From: JACPGQ01 sp039798685
GTDB lineage: Bacteria > Patescibacteriota > Microgenomatia > Levybacterales > UBA12049
Direction: 5' to 3'
Assembly (NCBI GenBank): GCA_039798685.1
Contig: JBDKFM010000010.1
Location: forward strand, 1 to 25,988
Length of the DNA stretch: 25,988 bases
Position numbers and translations under genes: made by a program. This document shows, one piece after another, positions 7,018 to 14,501 of the stretch (its first letter is position 1; every line of letters begins with the position of its first letter). The notes beneath the pieces are model-generated. The model searched no databases. It had not been told where the DNA came from and was given only the letters and a program-made list of their open reading frames with translations.

Positions 7018-7641
7018 TTAGGCTGCCTGGTAGATCGGAACCGGCTGCATGCCGATAGCCCTGAGGCGTTGGCGGATAAACATCTGTTCGCCGAATTTGG
7101 ACGGATGAACATAGCTTTCTTCGATCTGATGTGTGTAGGCAGCGAGTAGTTTTGTCGCGTAGCCGTCTTCAGTTGCGGCATCTCGCTCCAGGTGCAGCGC
7201 ATCTGTCTCAAGTACTTTGCCAAGCACTAACCTGTTGAGGTCGCCTACCATCTTGTATCCTTGATGGGTTTTGGCAAGCTGTGTGACGTGTACATACCAC
7301 GCCGTATCAAGGTCTATAGGAGATTTGTGGAGGCGCTCCGGGAATTCCCAGTCTTCAAAACTATACTCTTTCTTTGCCCGAACAACGACGCTCATTCCGA
7401 CGACTGTTTCTCCAAGAAACGTATCCGTAATTAGTCCAATGACACTCTCTGGGTCTGCGAAGATACCGGCGAGTTTTGCTTCAGGCTCTGCTTTCTCTTT
7501 AAAGTTTTCCCGCTCAATTCCCATCACGGCGTCTCCGATGCGGCTCCATGGGAAAAGGATGGGATCATAGAGATGATGGCGGCAGCGTGTGGGTATTGGT
7601 GGCTCTGCGTTGATCTGACGGACTCTGACTGCTTCGGTCAT
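7018..7641 (-). CDS. GNAT-like acyltransferase-fold protein (putative)
   Basis: A 207-residue soluble protein. The middle shows strands GLITDTFLGETVVGMSVVVRA and AWYVHVTQLAKTHQGYKMVGDLNRLVL. The latter resembles strand 4 plus the acetyl-CoA-binding loop of GNAT enzymes (HQGYKMVGDL for Q/RxxGxG/A), though the loop is not perfect. The substrate is unknown. On the minus strand, TACACT (complement of 7648-7653) with TGc upstream ends 6 nt before the ATG, fitting a leaderless start. It is divergent from the exonuclease gene and lies upstream of metK, which has its own promoter. Confidence 0.5.
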   Translation of the reverse strand: MTEAVRVRQINAEPPIPTRCRHHLYDPILFPWSRIGDAVMGIERENFKEKAEPEAKLAGIFADPESVIGLITDTFLGETVVGMSVVVRAKKEYSFEDWEFPERLHKSPIDLDTAWYVHVTQLAKTHQGYKMVGDLNRLVLGKVLETDALHLERDAATEDGYATKLLAAYTHQIEESYVHPSKFGEQMFIRQRLRAIGMQPVPIYQAA

Positions 7642-7690
7642 AGAAGGAGTGTAGCAGGAGGAACGCTCATGTGATGTATAATAGCTTACA

Positions 7691-8407
7691 ATGGATCACT
7701 TCGTTTTTTTGGATACCGAGACCACGGGAAATGATCTGCTCAATGATAGGCTTTTTCAGCTTTGTTATAAGTATGAAGATATATTTGAGAGCGAGTATTT
7801 TAAGCCCCCGGTCCCGATCAGTATCAAATCCCAAAGCATCACGCATGTGACGAATCGTGAGGTGCAGGATAAGGAGCCTTTTTCGGAAAGCATCATGAAA
7901 AAGGATATTGAGAAACTTCTGAAAGAGAAGATTCTCGTCGCGCACAATGCCGTGTTTGATATTGCAATGCTCAGCCATGAAGGTGTCGAGGTGCCGAGAT
8001 TTATCTGCACATTGAAACTAGCCCGTGCGTTGGATACGGAGGGGATAATCCCCGAGTATAATCTCCAGTTTCTCAGATACTATCTTGATCTCCGTGTCGA
8101 TGCACATGCGCATGATGCGAGAGATGACGTGCTGGTTTTGGAAGCGCTTTTTAAGAGGCTCTATGCCAAGATGTGTGAGACAAAGAAAGATCCCGAGGAA
8201 GCAATTGCTGAGATGCTGAAAATATCTCTTGAGCCGTCTCTTTTTACCATGTTTACGTTTGGCAAACACAGGGGAAAGAAGATTGAAGAAGTGCTCATGT
8301 TGGACAGGTCATATATGGAGTGGCTTCTCGGGCAAAAGCTGCAGAAGCCTGAAGGGGAGGAAGATTGGATATATACTCTTAAATACCACCTGAAGATTAA
8401 CGATTAG
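7691..8407 (+). CDS. DEDDh 3'-5' exonuclease (DnaQ/ExoX-like) with C-terminal ExoX-like/DUF3820 domain
   Basis: A 238-residue protein. Motif I is FLDTETTG (D8, E10), motif II is HNAVFDIAML, and motif III is HAHDARDDVLVLEAL with the histidine and aspartate of the DEDDh subclass. The catalytic set is therefore complete. Residues about 185-235 (FTFGKHRGKKIEEVLMLDRSYMEWLL and following) match the small ExoX-like C-terminal/DUF3820 module. It probably trims single-stranded DNA or RNA ends in repair or replication proofreading. TATAAT at 7677-7682 ends 8 nt before the ATG, so the start is probably leaderless. A heptamer repeat starts right after the stop. Confidence 0.9.
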   Translation: MDHFVFLDTETTGNDLLNDRLFQLCYKYEDIFESEYFKPPVPISIKSQSITHVTNREVQDKEPFSESIMKKDIEKLLKEKILVAHNAVFDIAMLSHEGVEVPRFICTLKLARALDTEGIIPEYNLQFLRYYLDLRVDAHAHDARDDVLVLEALFKRLYAKMCETKKDPEEAIAEMLKISLEPSLFTMFTFGKHRGKKIEEVLMLDRSYMEWLLGQKLQKPEGEEDWIYTLKYHLKIND

Positions 8408-8409
8408 TA

Positions 8410-8430
8410 AATGGCTAATGGCTAATGGTT
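8410..8430. repeat. Heptamer tandem repeat (AATGGCT-type)
   Basis: Nearly three units of AATGGCT run from 8410 to about 8430, immediately after the exonuclease stop codon. The unit length (7) is the same as in the array after metK at 5671, but the unit sequence differs. Confidence 0.75.
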
Positions 8431-8459
8431 TATCTCTCCTTTTGGCTGTCAAAGAAGAT

Positions 8460-8487
8460 AAAATTCGTTCGTTATGAAGTCGATCTA
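8460..8487 (+). repeat. Dispersed 28-nt repeat, copy 2
   Basis: This copy matches the sequence at 5443-5470 at 26 of 28 positions in the same orientation. Its last three bases overlap the stop codon of the HdeD-like gene at 8485. Confidence 0.8.
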
Positions 8488-9027
8488 TTTTTTCTTCTTC
8501 GTCTTTGTGGGGACGTGGTGGGAGCGGACGCGTAAAGCGAGAAGACTGACGAGTACCCCGAAGAAAAGTGCATAGACACCAAGAAACATAGTCAAAAGTA
8601 CCGCCGTCATGAGAGGATTGAAGAAGACGACGACTCCGAAAAGAACTGAGACGATTCCTGCGAGAAAGAGCCAGAACTCACCCCGGATATACTGTCGTAG
8701 TTTGACAGCAGCCATAATCTCAATAAGTCCAGTTACGAGTGCCCAGAAAGCGACGAGAAGGAAGAAGACGGAAACTGATTGTTGCGGGAAAAAGAAAAGG
8801 AGAAACCCAACAGCCAGACCGACGACTCCTTCAAGAAGAAATTCCTGAGATCGTGCACTCGCTCCGAGAAGGAGTGCGATGATTCCATCAAGCATGAAGA
8901 AGATACCGATGAGATATGCAAGGATCGAAAGCGTGAATCCGGGAACGACGAAAGCGATGATACCGAAAATGATCGCTGCGATTCCGCGGGCGAGTAATCC
9001 TCCCCAGTGCTGATGGAGTTGCTGCAT
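8485..9027 (-). CDS. HdeD/DUF308 family membrane protein
   Basis: A 180-residue integral membrane protein with six hydrophobic segments in three similar pairs, the usual build of HdeD/DUF308 proteins. The N-terminal WGGLLARGIAAIIFGIIAF and the later RGEFWLFLAGIVSVLFGVVV are characteristic. E. coli HdeD is linked to acid resistance; the role here is unknown. The tail is basic (TKTKKKK). The start lies 6 nt after TAGTGT of a strong promoter at 9034-9062, with no ribosome binding site. Confidence 0.85.
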   Translation of the reverse strand: MQQLHQHWGGLLARGIAAIIFGIIAFVVPGFTLSILAYLIGIFFMLDGIIALLLGASARSQEFLLEGVVGLAVGFLLFFFPQQSVSVFFLLVAFWALVTGLIEIMAAVKLRQYIRGEFWLFLAGIVSVLFGVVVFFNPLMTAVLLTMFLGVYALFFGVLVSLLALRVRSHHVPTKTKKKK

Positions 9028-9033
9028 ATATCT

Positions 9034-9062
9034 ACACTATGAAAGAAAAGAGTTAATGTCAA
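9034..9062 (-). promoter_or_regulatory. Promoter of the HdeD-like gene (TTGACA-17-TAGTGT)
   Basis: On the minus strand, a consensus TTGACA (complement of 9057-9062) and TAGTGT (complement of 9034-9039) are separated by 17 bases. The -10 ends 6 nt before the ATG, so the transcript should be leaderless. Confidence 0.75.
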
Positions 9063-9099
9063 GAGTGCTCATGTGTATTCTTTGTTACAGTCTTACAGT

Positions 9100-9306
9100 A
9101 TGCTTACATATTATTTCCGGAAGTATAAAAAAAGTGTTGTATTTTTTATAGAGATGGGGATATATGGACTCACTGCGATAGTGTTTTTGATTATCTGGCT
9201 CGGTGGTGCAGCGCTCTCCATCGCAAACTGGAGTATCCATCTTTTTCTTGTCTTAGCAATTGCTCTTTTCGCCTATCGCTACTTCACGAAAAGTACTATA
9301 CAATGA
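9100..9306 (+). CDS. Small two-helix membrane protein, unknown
   Basis: A 68-residue protein with two transmembrane helices (about residues 13-35 and 40-58 from the ATG at 9100). The frame also has a GTG at 9073. The ATG is preferred because TACAGT (9086-9091, with TGt upstream) ends 8 nt before it, the spacing seen at many genes here. Its TGA overlaps the FkbM gene's ATG (ATGA, 9303-9306), so the two are coupled. I do not recognise the family. Confidence 0.6.
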   Translation: MLTYYFRKYKKSVVFFIEMGIYGLTAIVFLIIWLGGAALSIANWSIHLFLVLAIALFAYRYFTKSTIQ

Positions 9307-10055
9307 GTGCTCCTGCTTTTTCTTCTATGCCATCAACGTTTTGGTTCCCTGGGATGGGAAAACTCAGATTTAACAACTTGCATGAAACAGTTCTGCTGTA
9401 TAAAGATATTTTTATCAGCGGAGAGTATCGGTTTACCGCGTCAAAAAAAGCCCCGGTAATCATAGATTGCGGTGCGCATATCGGCACTAGTGTGCTCTTT
9501 TTTAAAAGCCTCTATCCTAATTCCGTCATTACTGCATTTGAACCGAACCCTAAAAGCTTTGCGTTGCTGAGTGAAAATAGCCTGCTTCATAAGTTGAAAA
9601 GGGTGAAGCTTATCCATGCTGCCTTAGCTGAGAAGAAGGGAAAAGCGCTGCTTTACGTAGGAGCGGTGGGAAAAAATCCCTGGACATGGGGAGATTCGTT
9701 AGTGAGAAACCTTTCGTATTCTACGGAGCATACTTCAAGTATCTCAGTGCCTACCGTCAGACTTTCCCGTTATATACAGGCGCCTGTCGATCTTTTGAAG
9801 ATGGATATTGAAGGAGCTGAGCTCACGGTGCTTCTTGAGATTGCGCATAAGTTACGATATGTTAAAAAAATTATTCTTGAGTATCATGGCAGTCTCGCCA
9901 AAAAAGGAGCATTTACAAAAATACAAACACTCTTGAAGCGTCATGGATTTATGGTGATGCTGAAGAGACCGGGAAAAGGAGTCATTATCGATAGTGTGCC
10001 GAGAGAAGATCCGTTCGTGATGATACATGCAGAGCGAACAGGAGTATCTATCTAA
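9303..10055 (+). CDS. FkbM family methyltransferase
   Basis: A 250-residue SAM-dependent methyltransferase. Motif I is VIIDCGAHIGTSV (residues about 52-64), followed by the ribose-binding acidic FEPNP (E80). The family's typical LLKMDIEGAE sits at about 165-174. FkbM enzymes O-methylate sugars or polyketides, so surface glycan modification is a reasonable guess. It is translationally coupled to the upstream small membrane protein by ATGA. No ribosome binding site is visible. Confidence 0.9.
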   Translation: MSAPAFSSMPSTFWFPGMGKLRFNNLHETVLLYKDIFISGEYRFTASKKAPVIIDCGAHIGTSVLFFKSLYPNSVITAFEPNPKSFALLSENSLLHKLKRVKLIHAALAEKKGKALLYVGAVGKNPWTWGDSLVRNLSYSTEHTSSISVPTVRLSRYIQAPVDLLKMDIEGAELTVLLEIAHKLRYVKKIILEYHGSLAKKGAFTKIQTLLKRHGFMVMLKRPGKGVIIDSVPREDPFVMIHAERTGVSI

Positions 10056-10067
10056 CCTATAGTGCTA

Positions 10068-10096
10068 TTGACATTCGTTGAGACGTAGAGTATACT
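10068..10096 (+). promoter_or_regulatory. Consensus promoter of the RRM gene (TTGACA-17-TATACT)
   Basis: TTGACA at 10068-10073 and TATACT at 10091-10096 are 17 bases apart. Transcription should start at about 10103, leaving a leader of roughly 239 bases before the RRM start codon. That is long for this window. Confidence 0.85.
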
Positions 10097-10102
10097 ACAC
10101 GT

Positions 10103-10341
10103 TAGAGAGCAGATTTATTCCGATCCAATCGGATTTGACAGAATGCATCTGCTTAATTTTGAGCCCATTTCGGACGATTTAGATAAAGATACCCCATTTA
10201 CTACTTAGTACACTTTGTATCTTTTCTCCTCAACTGATAACCTCCTATTTAAGCAGCTATATTCTCTCAATCCCGTGCGCCTGATGGCGAAAAACGGACA
10301 AAACATAAGAATCCTAACAGAAAGGAGCTAATTACACACAT
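10103..10341 (+). promoter_or_regulatory. Long structured 5' leader of the RRM gene
   Basis: The gene-free leader carries nested stems at its 5' end. The outer stem is AGCAGAT (10108-10114) with ATCTGCT (10147-10153). The inner stem is TCCGAT (10119-10124) with ATCGGA (10128-10133), loop CCA. The ribosome binding site AAAGGAG (10321-10327) is 14 nt before the ATG. Two upstream CTCCT tracts (10226-10230 and 10242-10246) could pair with it. Cold-inducible RNA-binding protein genes are often controlled by such leaders; that link is an inference. Confidence 0.65.
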
Positions 10342-10638
10342 ATGGCAACACGATTATTTGTAGGAAGATTATCCTACGGTGCAACCGATGCCCAGCTTGA
10401 AGAGCACTTTGCCAAAGCAGGTAAAGTCATCTCAGCCAAGGTCATCATGGATCGCTATTCAGGACAGGGAAAAGGGTTTGGTTTTGTCGAGATGGGATCT
10501 GAAGAAGATGCCAAAAAGGCAATTGCTGAGCTCAATAACTCAGAACTTGATGGCAGATCTATCGTCGTCAGCGAGGCACGTCCCCAAGAGGACAGGCCCC
10601 CACGAGACAACGATCGAAATCGAGGCGGTAACTGGTAA
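10342..10638 (+). CDS. RRM-type RNA-binding protein
   Basis: A 98-residue protein made of one RNA recognition motif plus a short charged tail. RNP2 is LFVGRL (residues 5-10) and RNP1 is KGFGFVEM (about 44-51), with the aromatic residues that stack on RNA bases present. The tail (RPPRDNDRNRGGNW) is like that of the glycine/arginine-rich RNA-binding proteins of cyanobacteria and other bacteria, which help in cold or RNA metabolism. It is one of the few genes here with a leader and a ribosome binding site. Confidence 0.93.
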   Translation: MATRLFVGRLSYGATDAQLEEHFAKAGKVISAKVIMDRYSGQGKGFGFVEMGSEEDAKKAIAELNNSELDGRSIVVSEARPQEDRPPRDNDRNRGGNW

Positions 10639-10658
10639 TTTCCGGTAACTGACACAGG

Positions 10659-10701
10659 AGGAGTAGGTAGTGTTATCTGTACAGATAATAACCCTGCTCC
10701 T
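10659..10701. terminator. Large hairpin after the RRM gene (possible terminator)
   Basis: AGGAGTAGG (10659-10667) pairs with CCTGCTCCT (10693-10701), with one G-U. It encloses a perfect 16-base palindrome, TTATCTGTACAGATAA (10673-10688). It lies 20 bases after the RRM stop and between convergent genes. Only three T follow, so it is not a textbook intrinsic terminator; the inner palindrome could also be a protein-binding site. Confidence 0.5.
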
Positions 10702-10767
10702 TTGTGGTATGTTGACGGATACGGAAGTTTTGTACTGAAGCGTGGAAAATGTCGGAAACGGGGAAGA

Positions 10768-11205
10768 TTATTCGTCGAGAGTGTGTTCGCCGAGACTTTT
10801 GCGGGTTTTTGCGTCAATGACTCTGTGTCCGACAACGATATCCTGTTTGGTCTGCGGATCCAGAGGAAGTTTCATGATCTGTTTTCTGGTAAACCAACCG
10901 AATGTGTACTCTTTCGTCGGTTTAAACTCGATCATTTCCTCGATATCTGCATAGAGGATAGCTTTGTTTTTCTCAGCATCTTCACGGTCATAGGTGTAGA
11001 TAGGGTAGATGTTTTTGATCGGGAGTTTGTGCTTTAAAAACTGTTGCACGATACGCTGGAATGCCTTCTCTGCTGATTCCTCAACGAGATGAATTCCGCC
11101 TACTAGCGACCACAGGGCCGGTGATGTATTGAGTTGTTGCTGCAAGAGAATTTGCTGCGTCGGTGGATGAAAGAGAAATCCGCTTGCATAAAATGCTTTA
11201 TGCAT
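10768..11205 (-). CDS. Nudix-fold protein with degenerate Nudix box
   Basis: A 145-residue protein. ALWSLVGGIHLVEESAEKAFQRIV has the position of the Nudix box (G-x5-E-x7-R is kept). However, the metal-binding REUxEE core reads RIVQQF, so both key glutamates are absent. It may bind a nucleotide without hydrolysing it, or be a diverged relative. The frame reaches back to 11244, but TATAAT (complement of 11215-11220) ends 9 nt before the ATG at 11205, favouring that start. It is divergent from the response regulator gene. Confidence 0.7.
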   Translation of the reverse strand: MHKAFYASGFLFHPPTQQILLQQQLNTSPALWSLVGGIHLVEESAEKAFQRIVQQFLKHKLPIKNIYPIYTYDREDAEKNKAILYADIEEMIEFKPTKEYTFGWFTRKQIMKLPLDPQTKQDIVVGHRVIDAKTRKSLGEHTLDE

Positions 11206-11286
11206 GTAGGCGTAATTATACCATAGATTGTGTAAGAATGCCAATTCTCAGCTCATTTTCAGGATTGCTGGTATACTCTTCAGACA

Positions 11287-11961
11287 ATGCGGATATTGGT
11301 TATTGAAGATGAGCATAAGATAGCAAATGCGATAAAACAGGGGTTGATGCAGGAGTCATATGCCGTTGATGTTTCCTACGACGGCACCGGAGGGTATGAC
11401 CTTGCGGTCAGTGAGGACTATGATGTCATCATCCTTGACCGCATGCTTCCCGGGATGGAAGGAGCGATACTCTGCAGGAGACTCCGGGATGAGGGAAAAC
11501 ATACGCCCATTCTCATGCTTACGGCAAAAGGTGAGATTGCAGACAGGGTCGAAGGTCTTGAGAGTGGTGCTGATGATTATCTGGTAAAACCGTTTGCATT
11601 TGAGGAGTTGCTCGCGAGAGTACGATCACTTATCAGAAGACCACGTGAAATTCTTTCTCCGCTTCTTCGTGTCGAGACGCTGAGTTTGGATACAAAAACG
11701 TATACCGTCAGGCGAAACGGTGTGGGTATCGCACTCTCCAGCAAAGAATATGCACTTCTTGAGTATCTTATGCGGCATAGAGGACAAATTGTTCCGAAGA
11801 AGCAGCTCATCGATCATGTGTGGGATTACGATGCGAATATTCTTCCCAACACGGTTGAGGTGTATATCGGGTATCTGCGGAATAAAATTGAAAAGCCGTT
11901 TCCTCATCTGCCACCGCTTTTGCAGACGGTACGCGGATTCGGGTACAAAATAGGGAAATGA
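11287..11961 (+). CDS. OmpR/PhoB-type response regulator
   Basis: A 224-residue two-component regulator. The receiver domain (about 1-118) has the acidic pocket E7-D8, the phospho-acceptor D51 in IILDRMLPG, TAK (about 79-81) and LVKPF. The winged-helix DNA-binding domain (about 125-222) ends with the usual VYIGYLRNKIEKPF and VRGFGYKIG. TATACT at 11272-11277, extended by TGg, ends 9 nt before the ATG. The histidine kinase follows after 80 bases, so it is probably the partner. The regulated genes cannot be told from the window. Confidence 0.95.
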   Translation: MRILVIEDEHKIANAIKQGLMQESYAVDVSYDGTGGYDLAVSEDYDVIILDRMLPGMEGAILCRRLRDEGKHTPILMLTAKGEIADRVEGLESGADDYLVKPFAFEELLARVRSLIRRPREILSPLLRVETLSLDTKTYTVRRNGVGIALSSKEYALLEYLMRHRGQIVPKKQLIDHVWDYDANILPNTVEVYIGYLRNKIEKPFPHLPPLLQTVRGFGYKIGK

Positions 11962-12041
11962 ATTTCCGATTTCACATGTCAAATTTCAAATATGAAAATA
12001 ATTGGCCAATGTTGCATTGGAAATTTGAAATTGGTATTTAA
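11962..12041. repeat. AT-rich spacer with inverted and heptamer-like repeats
   Basis: Between the regulator and the kinase, AATTTCAAAT (11982-11991) and ATTTGAAATT (12023-12032) are perfect 10-base inverted repeats. They enclose a CCAAT/ATTGG hairpin (12006-12010 with 12016-12020). The arms read as 7-base steps (CAAATTT-CAAATAT). It could fold between the two genes in the mRNA and set the kinase level. Confidence 0.65.
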
Positions 12042-13085
12042 TTGAAAATCTTTCGTATGTTTCATTCAGCACGAATCACGTTAACAGTCTGGTATCTGAT
12101 TATCATCATGACGATCAGTATCGTGTTTAGTGTGGGATTTTATAATCTTGCGACATTTGAGTTTCAGAGGATTATCAGAGTGCAGGAATTTCGTCAGGAG
12201 CACCCTCAGGACTCAATTGTCCGTCCCCGGGCGTTTATCGTCAGAAGTCCGAATCTTCAGGATCTTCGTGAGGCAAATGAGCGTCTTCGATCTCTTCTTA
12301 TTCTTTTAAACGGTGTCATTTTTGTGATTACCGGTGCCGCAGGGTATTTTCTGGCAGGCAGAACTCTCAAGCCGATACAGGAGATGGTCGCAGAACAGCA
12401 TCGGTTTATCACAGATGCATCACATGAGCTTCGTACTCCCCTCACCTCACTGAGAACGGAGATTGAGGTAGGGCTTCGAAGTAAAGCACTGACGCTTGTT
12501 GAAGCGAAGAAGCTTTTGGAAAGTAATCTCGAAGACATAGTCAGTCTGCAGTCACTCACAAATCATCTTTTAGCACTCACTAAAAGCGGGAAGGCAAAAG
12601 CGGAGAGCCTGGAGGCTGTTTCTCTGCAGGAATCTCTCGATGCTGCGCTTCGTCGTCTGAGCGGGAGTGTAAAGAAGAAAAAAATGACCGTGATACGAAA
12701 AGTCGGTGATCTCACGGTGCAAGCGGTACCCGAAGCGATGACCGAGCTTTTTGTCATACTGCTTGATAATGCCGTGAAATATTCATCAGCAAAAAGTACC
12801 ATTACGATTGAAGCAAAGAAAATGAATCGGGAAATTGTCCTTACTGTTTCTGATGAAGGGAATGGAATCGCAGAAGAAGAACTGTCGCATGTTTTTGAGA
12901 GATTTTACCGGGCGGATACATCTCGGTCAGGTGGGGTTGTGAAGGGATACGGTCTTGGTCTCTCGATTGCAAAAAATATCGTCTCTTCGTATGGTGGCGT
13001 CATTACTGCAAAAAGAAATACCGGTCCGGGAACAACTTTTACGATACGTTTTCCGGCAGGACGTGTATTTAGCGTGCGCACCTGA
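12042..13085 (+). CDS. Membrane sensor histidine kinase
   Basis: A 347-residue kinase with two transmembrane helices (about 13-36 and 86-105) flanking a short outside loop, then a brief HAMP-like stretch. The H-box is FITDASHELRTPLTS with H128. The catalytic domain has the N-box (ILLDNAVKYS), DEGNGI, FERFYRAD and GYGLGLSIAK, all intact. The start is uncertain: TTG at 12042 gives the longest form, while ATG at 12057 (MFHSARITLTVWYL) resembles the usual N-terminus of such kinases. Its last 17 bases overlap the 3' end of the convergent surface-protein gene. Confidence 0.93.
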   Translation: MKIFRMFHSARITLTVWYLIIIMTISIVFSVGFYNLATFEFQRIIRVQEFRQEHPQDSIVRPRAFIVRSPNLQDLREANERLRSLLILLNGVIFVITGAAGYFLAGRTLKPIQEMVAEQHRFITDASHELRTPLTSLRTEIEVGLRSKALTLVEAKKLLESNLEDIVSLQSLTNHLLALTKSGKAKAESLEAVSLQESLDAALRRLSGSVKKKKMTVIRKVGDLTVQAVPEAMTELFVILLDNAVKYSSAKSTITIEAKKMNREIVLTVSDEGNGIAEEELSHVFERFYRADTSRSGGVVKGYGLGLSIAKNIVSSYGGVITAKRNTGPGTTFTIRFPAGRVFSVRT

Positions 13086-14451
13086 GCGAAGTGGTTTGGG
13101 AGAAGGGGGAGAACTGACTGCTGTTTGCTGACAGATTGGGAATAGTCGAGTATGCATATCGGGCAAAGTACGTCACTCCATTTTGAAATGTTTCATTTAC
13201 AGTTGCAGATGCGGTGTTGTTGGCATTCTGCGTGACATTTGTGATCTCAATGCCTCCATTTGTCAGTCCTATCTGTAGCCAGTATGACTGAGCATTTGTG
13301 ATCGGTGCATACGTGATAGTTGCTGCCCATGTTTGCGTACTGCTTGTAAATGTGCCGCACGCGACGCTGATAGTTCCGCCGGCTGCGGGAAGTGAGAACC
13401 CTGAGTTAATTGTCAGCGTTTGATTTGTTGCCGGAGCAGCGATTGTTACGGTATTAGAGTTTGAGATGTCTTGATCTGTGCCATTGGTTTGTTTCTGTTT
13501 CAGAATAGCAATCATGTCATAGGATTGTCCTGCCTGCGCGCCGTTCCAGGACCAGGTTGTACCGTCAAGAGGTGTGATCGAATCGACTGCGAGCTGGAAG
13601 CTTCCGGTACCACTTGGGCGCTCAAAAATGGTGATACGTGAATTTGCCGGTGCCTGACCGTTAAAATCAATCACACCGTTGATAGTTGAAGTGGAAGCTG
13701 TTGGTGCATTTGTTGGTTGGCCGGTTGTAGTTGTTGTTGTCGGGAGTGGTGTCACCGGTGGAGTTGCATCTGAGTTTATCGTCAGAGTCTCGTTTTCTGC
13801 GGGAGCAGTAAGGCTGAGGATCTCGGACTCACCTATCTGTTTTCCTTGATGCATGAGAAGACCATGTACTTCATATGCCTGACCTGAGACGGCAGTGGTA
13901 TATGACATAAATTGATTATTGCGTGCCGGAAGATTGTTCGCGACAGTAGTCCAGGAAGTACTTCCCGGTCTTCGTCCCTGGATGATAATGGTTGCATCCT
14001 CAGGTATGTAGCCGTTGAGGCTGATAGTGCCGGAGATGACGGCTGTTCCCGTCTCATTTTGTGTGAGGATATTGAGTGTCAGTGTTTCATTATGTGCGGG
14101 AGCGGTAATGGTAATAGGACTGGATTGTGCAAGAATTTGCTCGTTTTTTGTAAGTGTCGCCTGTATTTCATACGACGTGTTGGTCGAAGCTTTGGAGAAA
14201 ACCCACTCAATTCCGTCTTTTGGGGAAAGTGATGAGGCGAAGGCGCGGAATGCGTCAGTGCTCCCGACTTCTTTTTGCAGAAGTGTGAGCGTGCTTCCTT
14301 CAGGTATCACTCCGTTGATGTCGACGATACCGGTGATCGTTGACGGAGGGGAAGATGGTGAAGTTTTTTGCTGAAGAAGCGTATAGATCCCGATACCGAT
14401 AACGATCCCTATCACTATTCCGGCTATCGCGACTGCTCCCCAGATTTTCAT
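13069..14451 (-). CDS. Membrane-anchored surface protein with three copies of a ~90-residue domain
   Basis: A 460-residue protein from the ATG at 14451 (the frame has another ATG two codons earlier). One N-terminal helix (about 5-27) anchors it. Three related domains follow (about residues 40-130, 137-227 and 256-350). Each opens I-x-G-x-I-x-x-N-G-x-x-P and closes with a copy of T/S-x-x-A-P-A-x-N-x-T-L-T-I/L-N. A Thr/Pro linker separates the second and third. The last 100 residues hold a cysteine pair (VACG ... LRCAR) and look like a different beta domain. Beta-sandwich folds are likely. TACGGT (complement of 14460-14465) ends 8 nt before the chosen start. The function is unknown; adhesion or envelope structure is plausible. 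Confidence 0.8.
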   Translation of the reverse strand: MKIWGAVAIAGIVIGIVIGIGIYTLLQQKTSPSSPPSTITGIVDINGVIPEGSTLTLLQKEVGSTDAFRAFASSLSPKDGIEWVFSKASTNTSYEIQATLTKNEQILAQSSPITITAPAHNETLTLNILTQNETGTAVISGTISLNGYIPEDATIIIQGRRPGSTSWTTVANNLPARNNQFMSYTTAVSGQAYEVHGLLMHQGKQIGESEILSLTAPAENETLTINSDATPPVTPLPTTTTTTGQPTNAPTASTSTINGVIDFNGQAPANSRITIFERPSGTGSFQLAVDSITPLDGTTWSWNGAQAGQSYDMIAILKQKQTNGTDQDISNSNTVTIAAPATNQTLTINSGFSLPAAGGTISVACGTFTSSTQTWAATITYAPITNAQSYWLQIGLTNGGIEITNVTQNANNTASATVNETFQNGVTYFARYAYSTIPNLSANSSQFSPFSQTTSLRCAR

Positions 14452-14501
14452 ACACATTCACCGTAGCATCAGCAAGCTGAAAAATGCAAGAGATTCTCGT
14501 C

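Noticed and set aside
7765..8269. Long minus-strand frames inside the exonuclease gene, and similar frames opposite other genes
   Set aside because: They lie wholly opposite a well-supported gene, show no family motifs and have no start signals.
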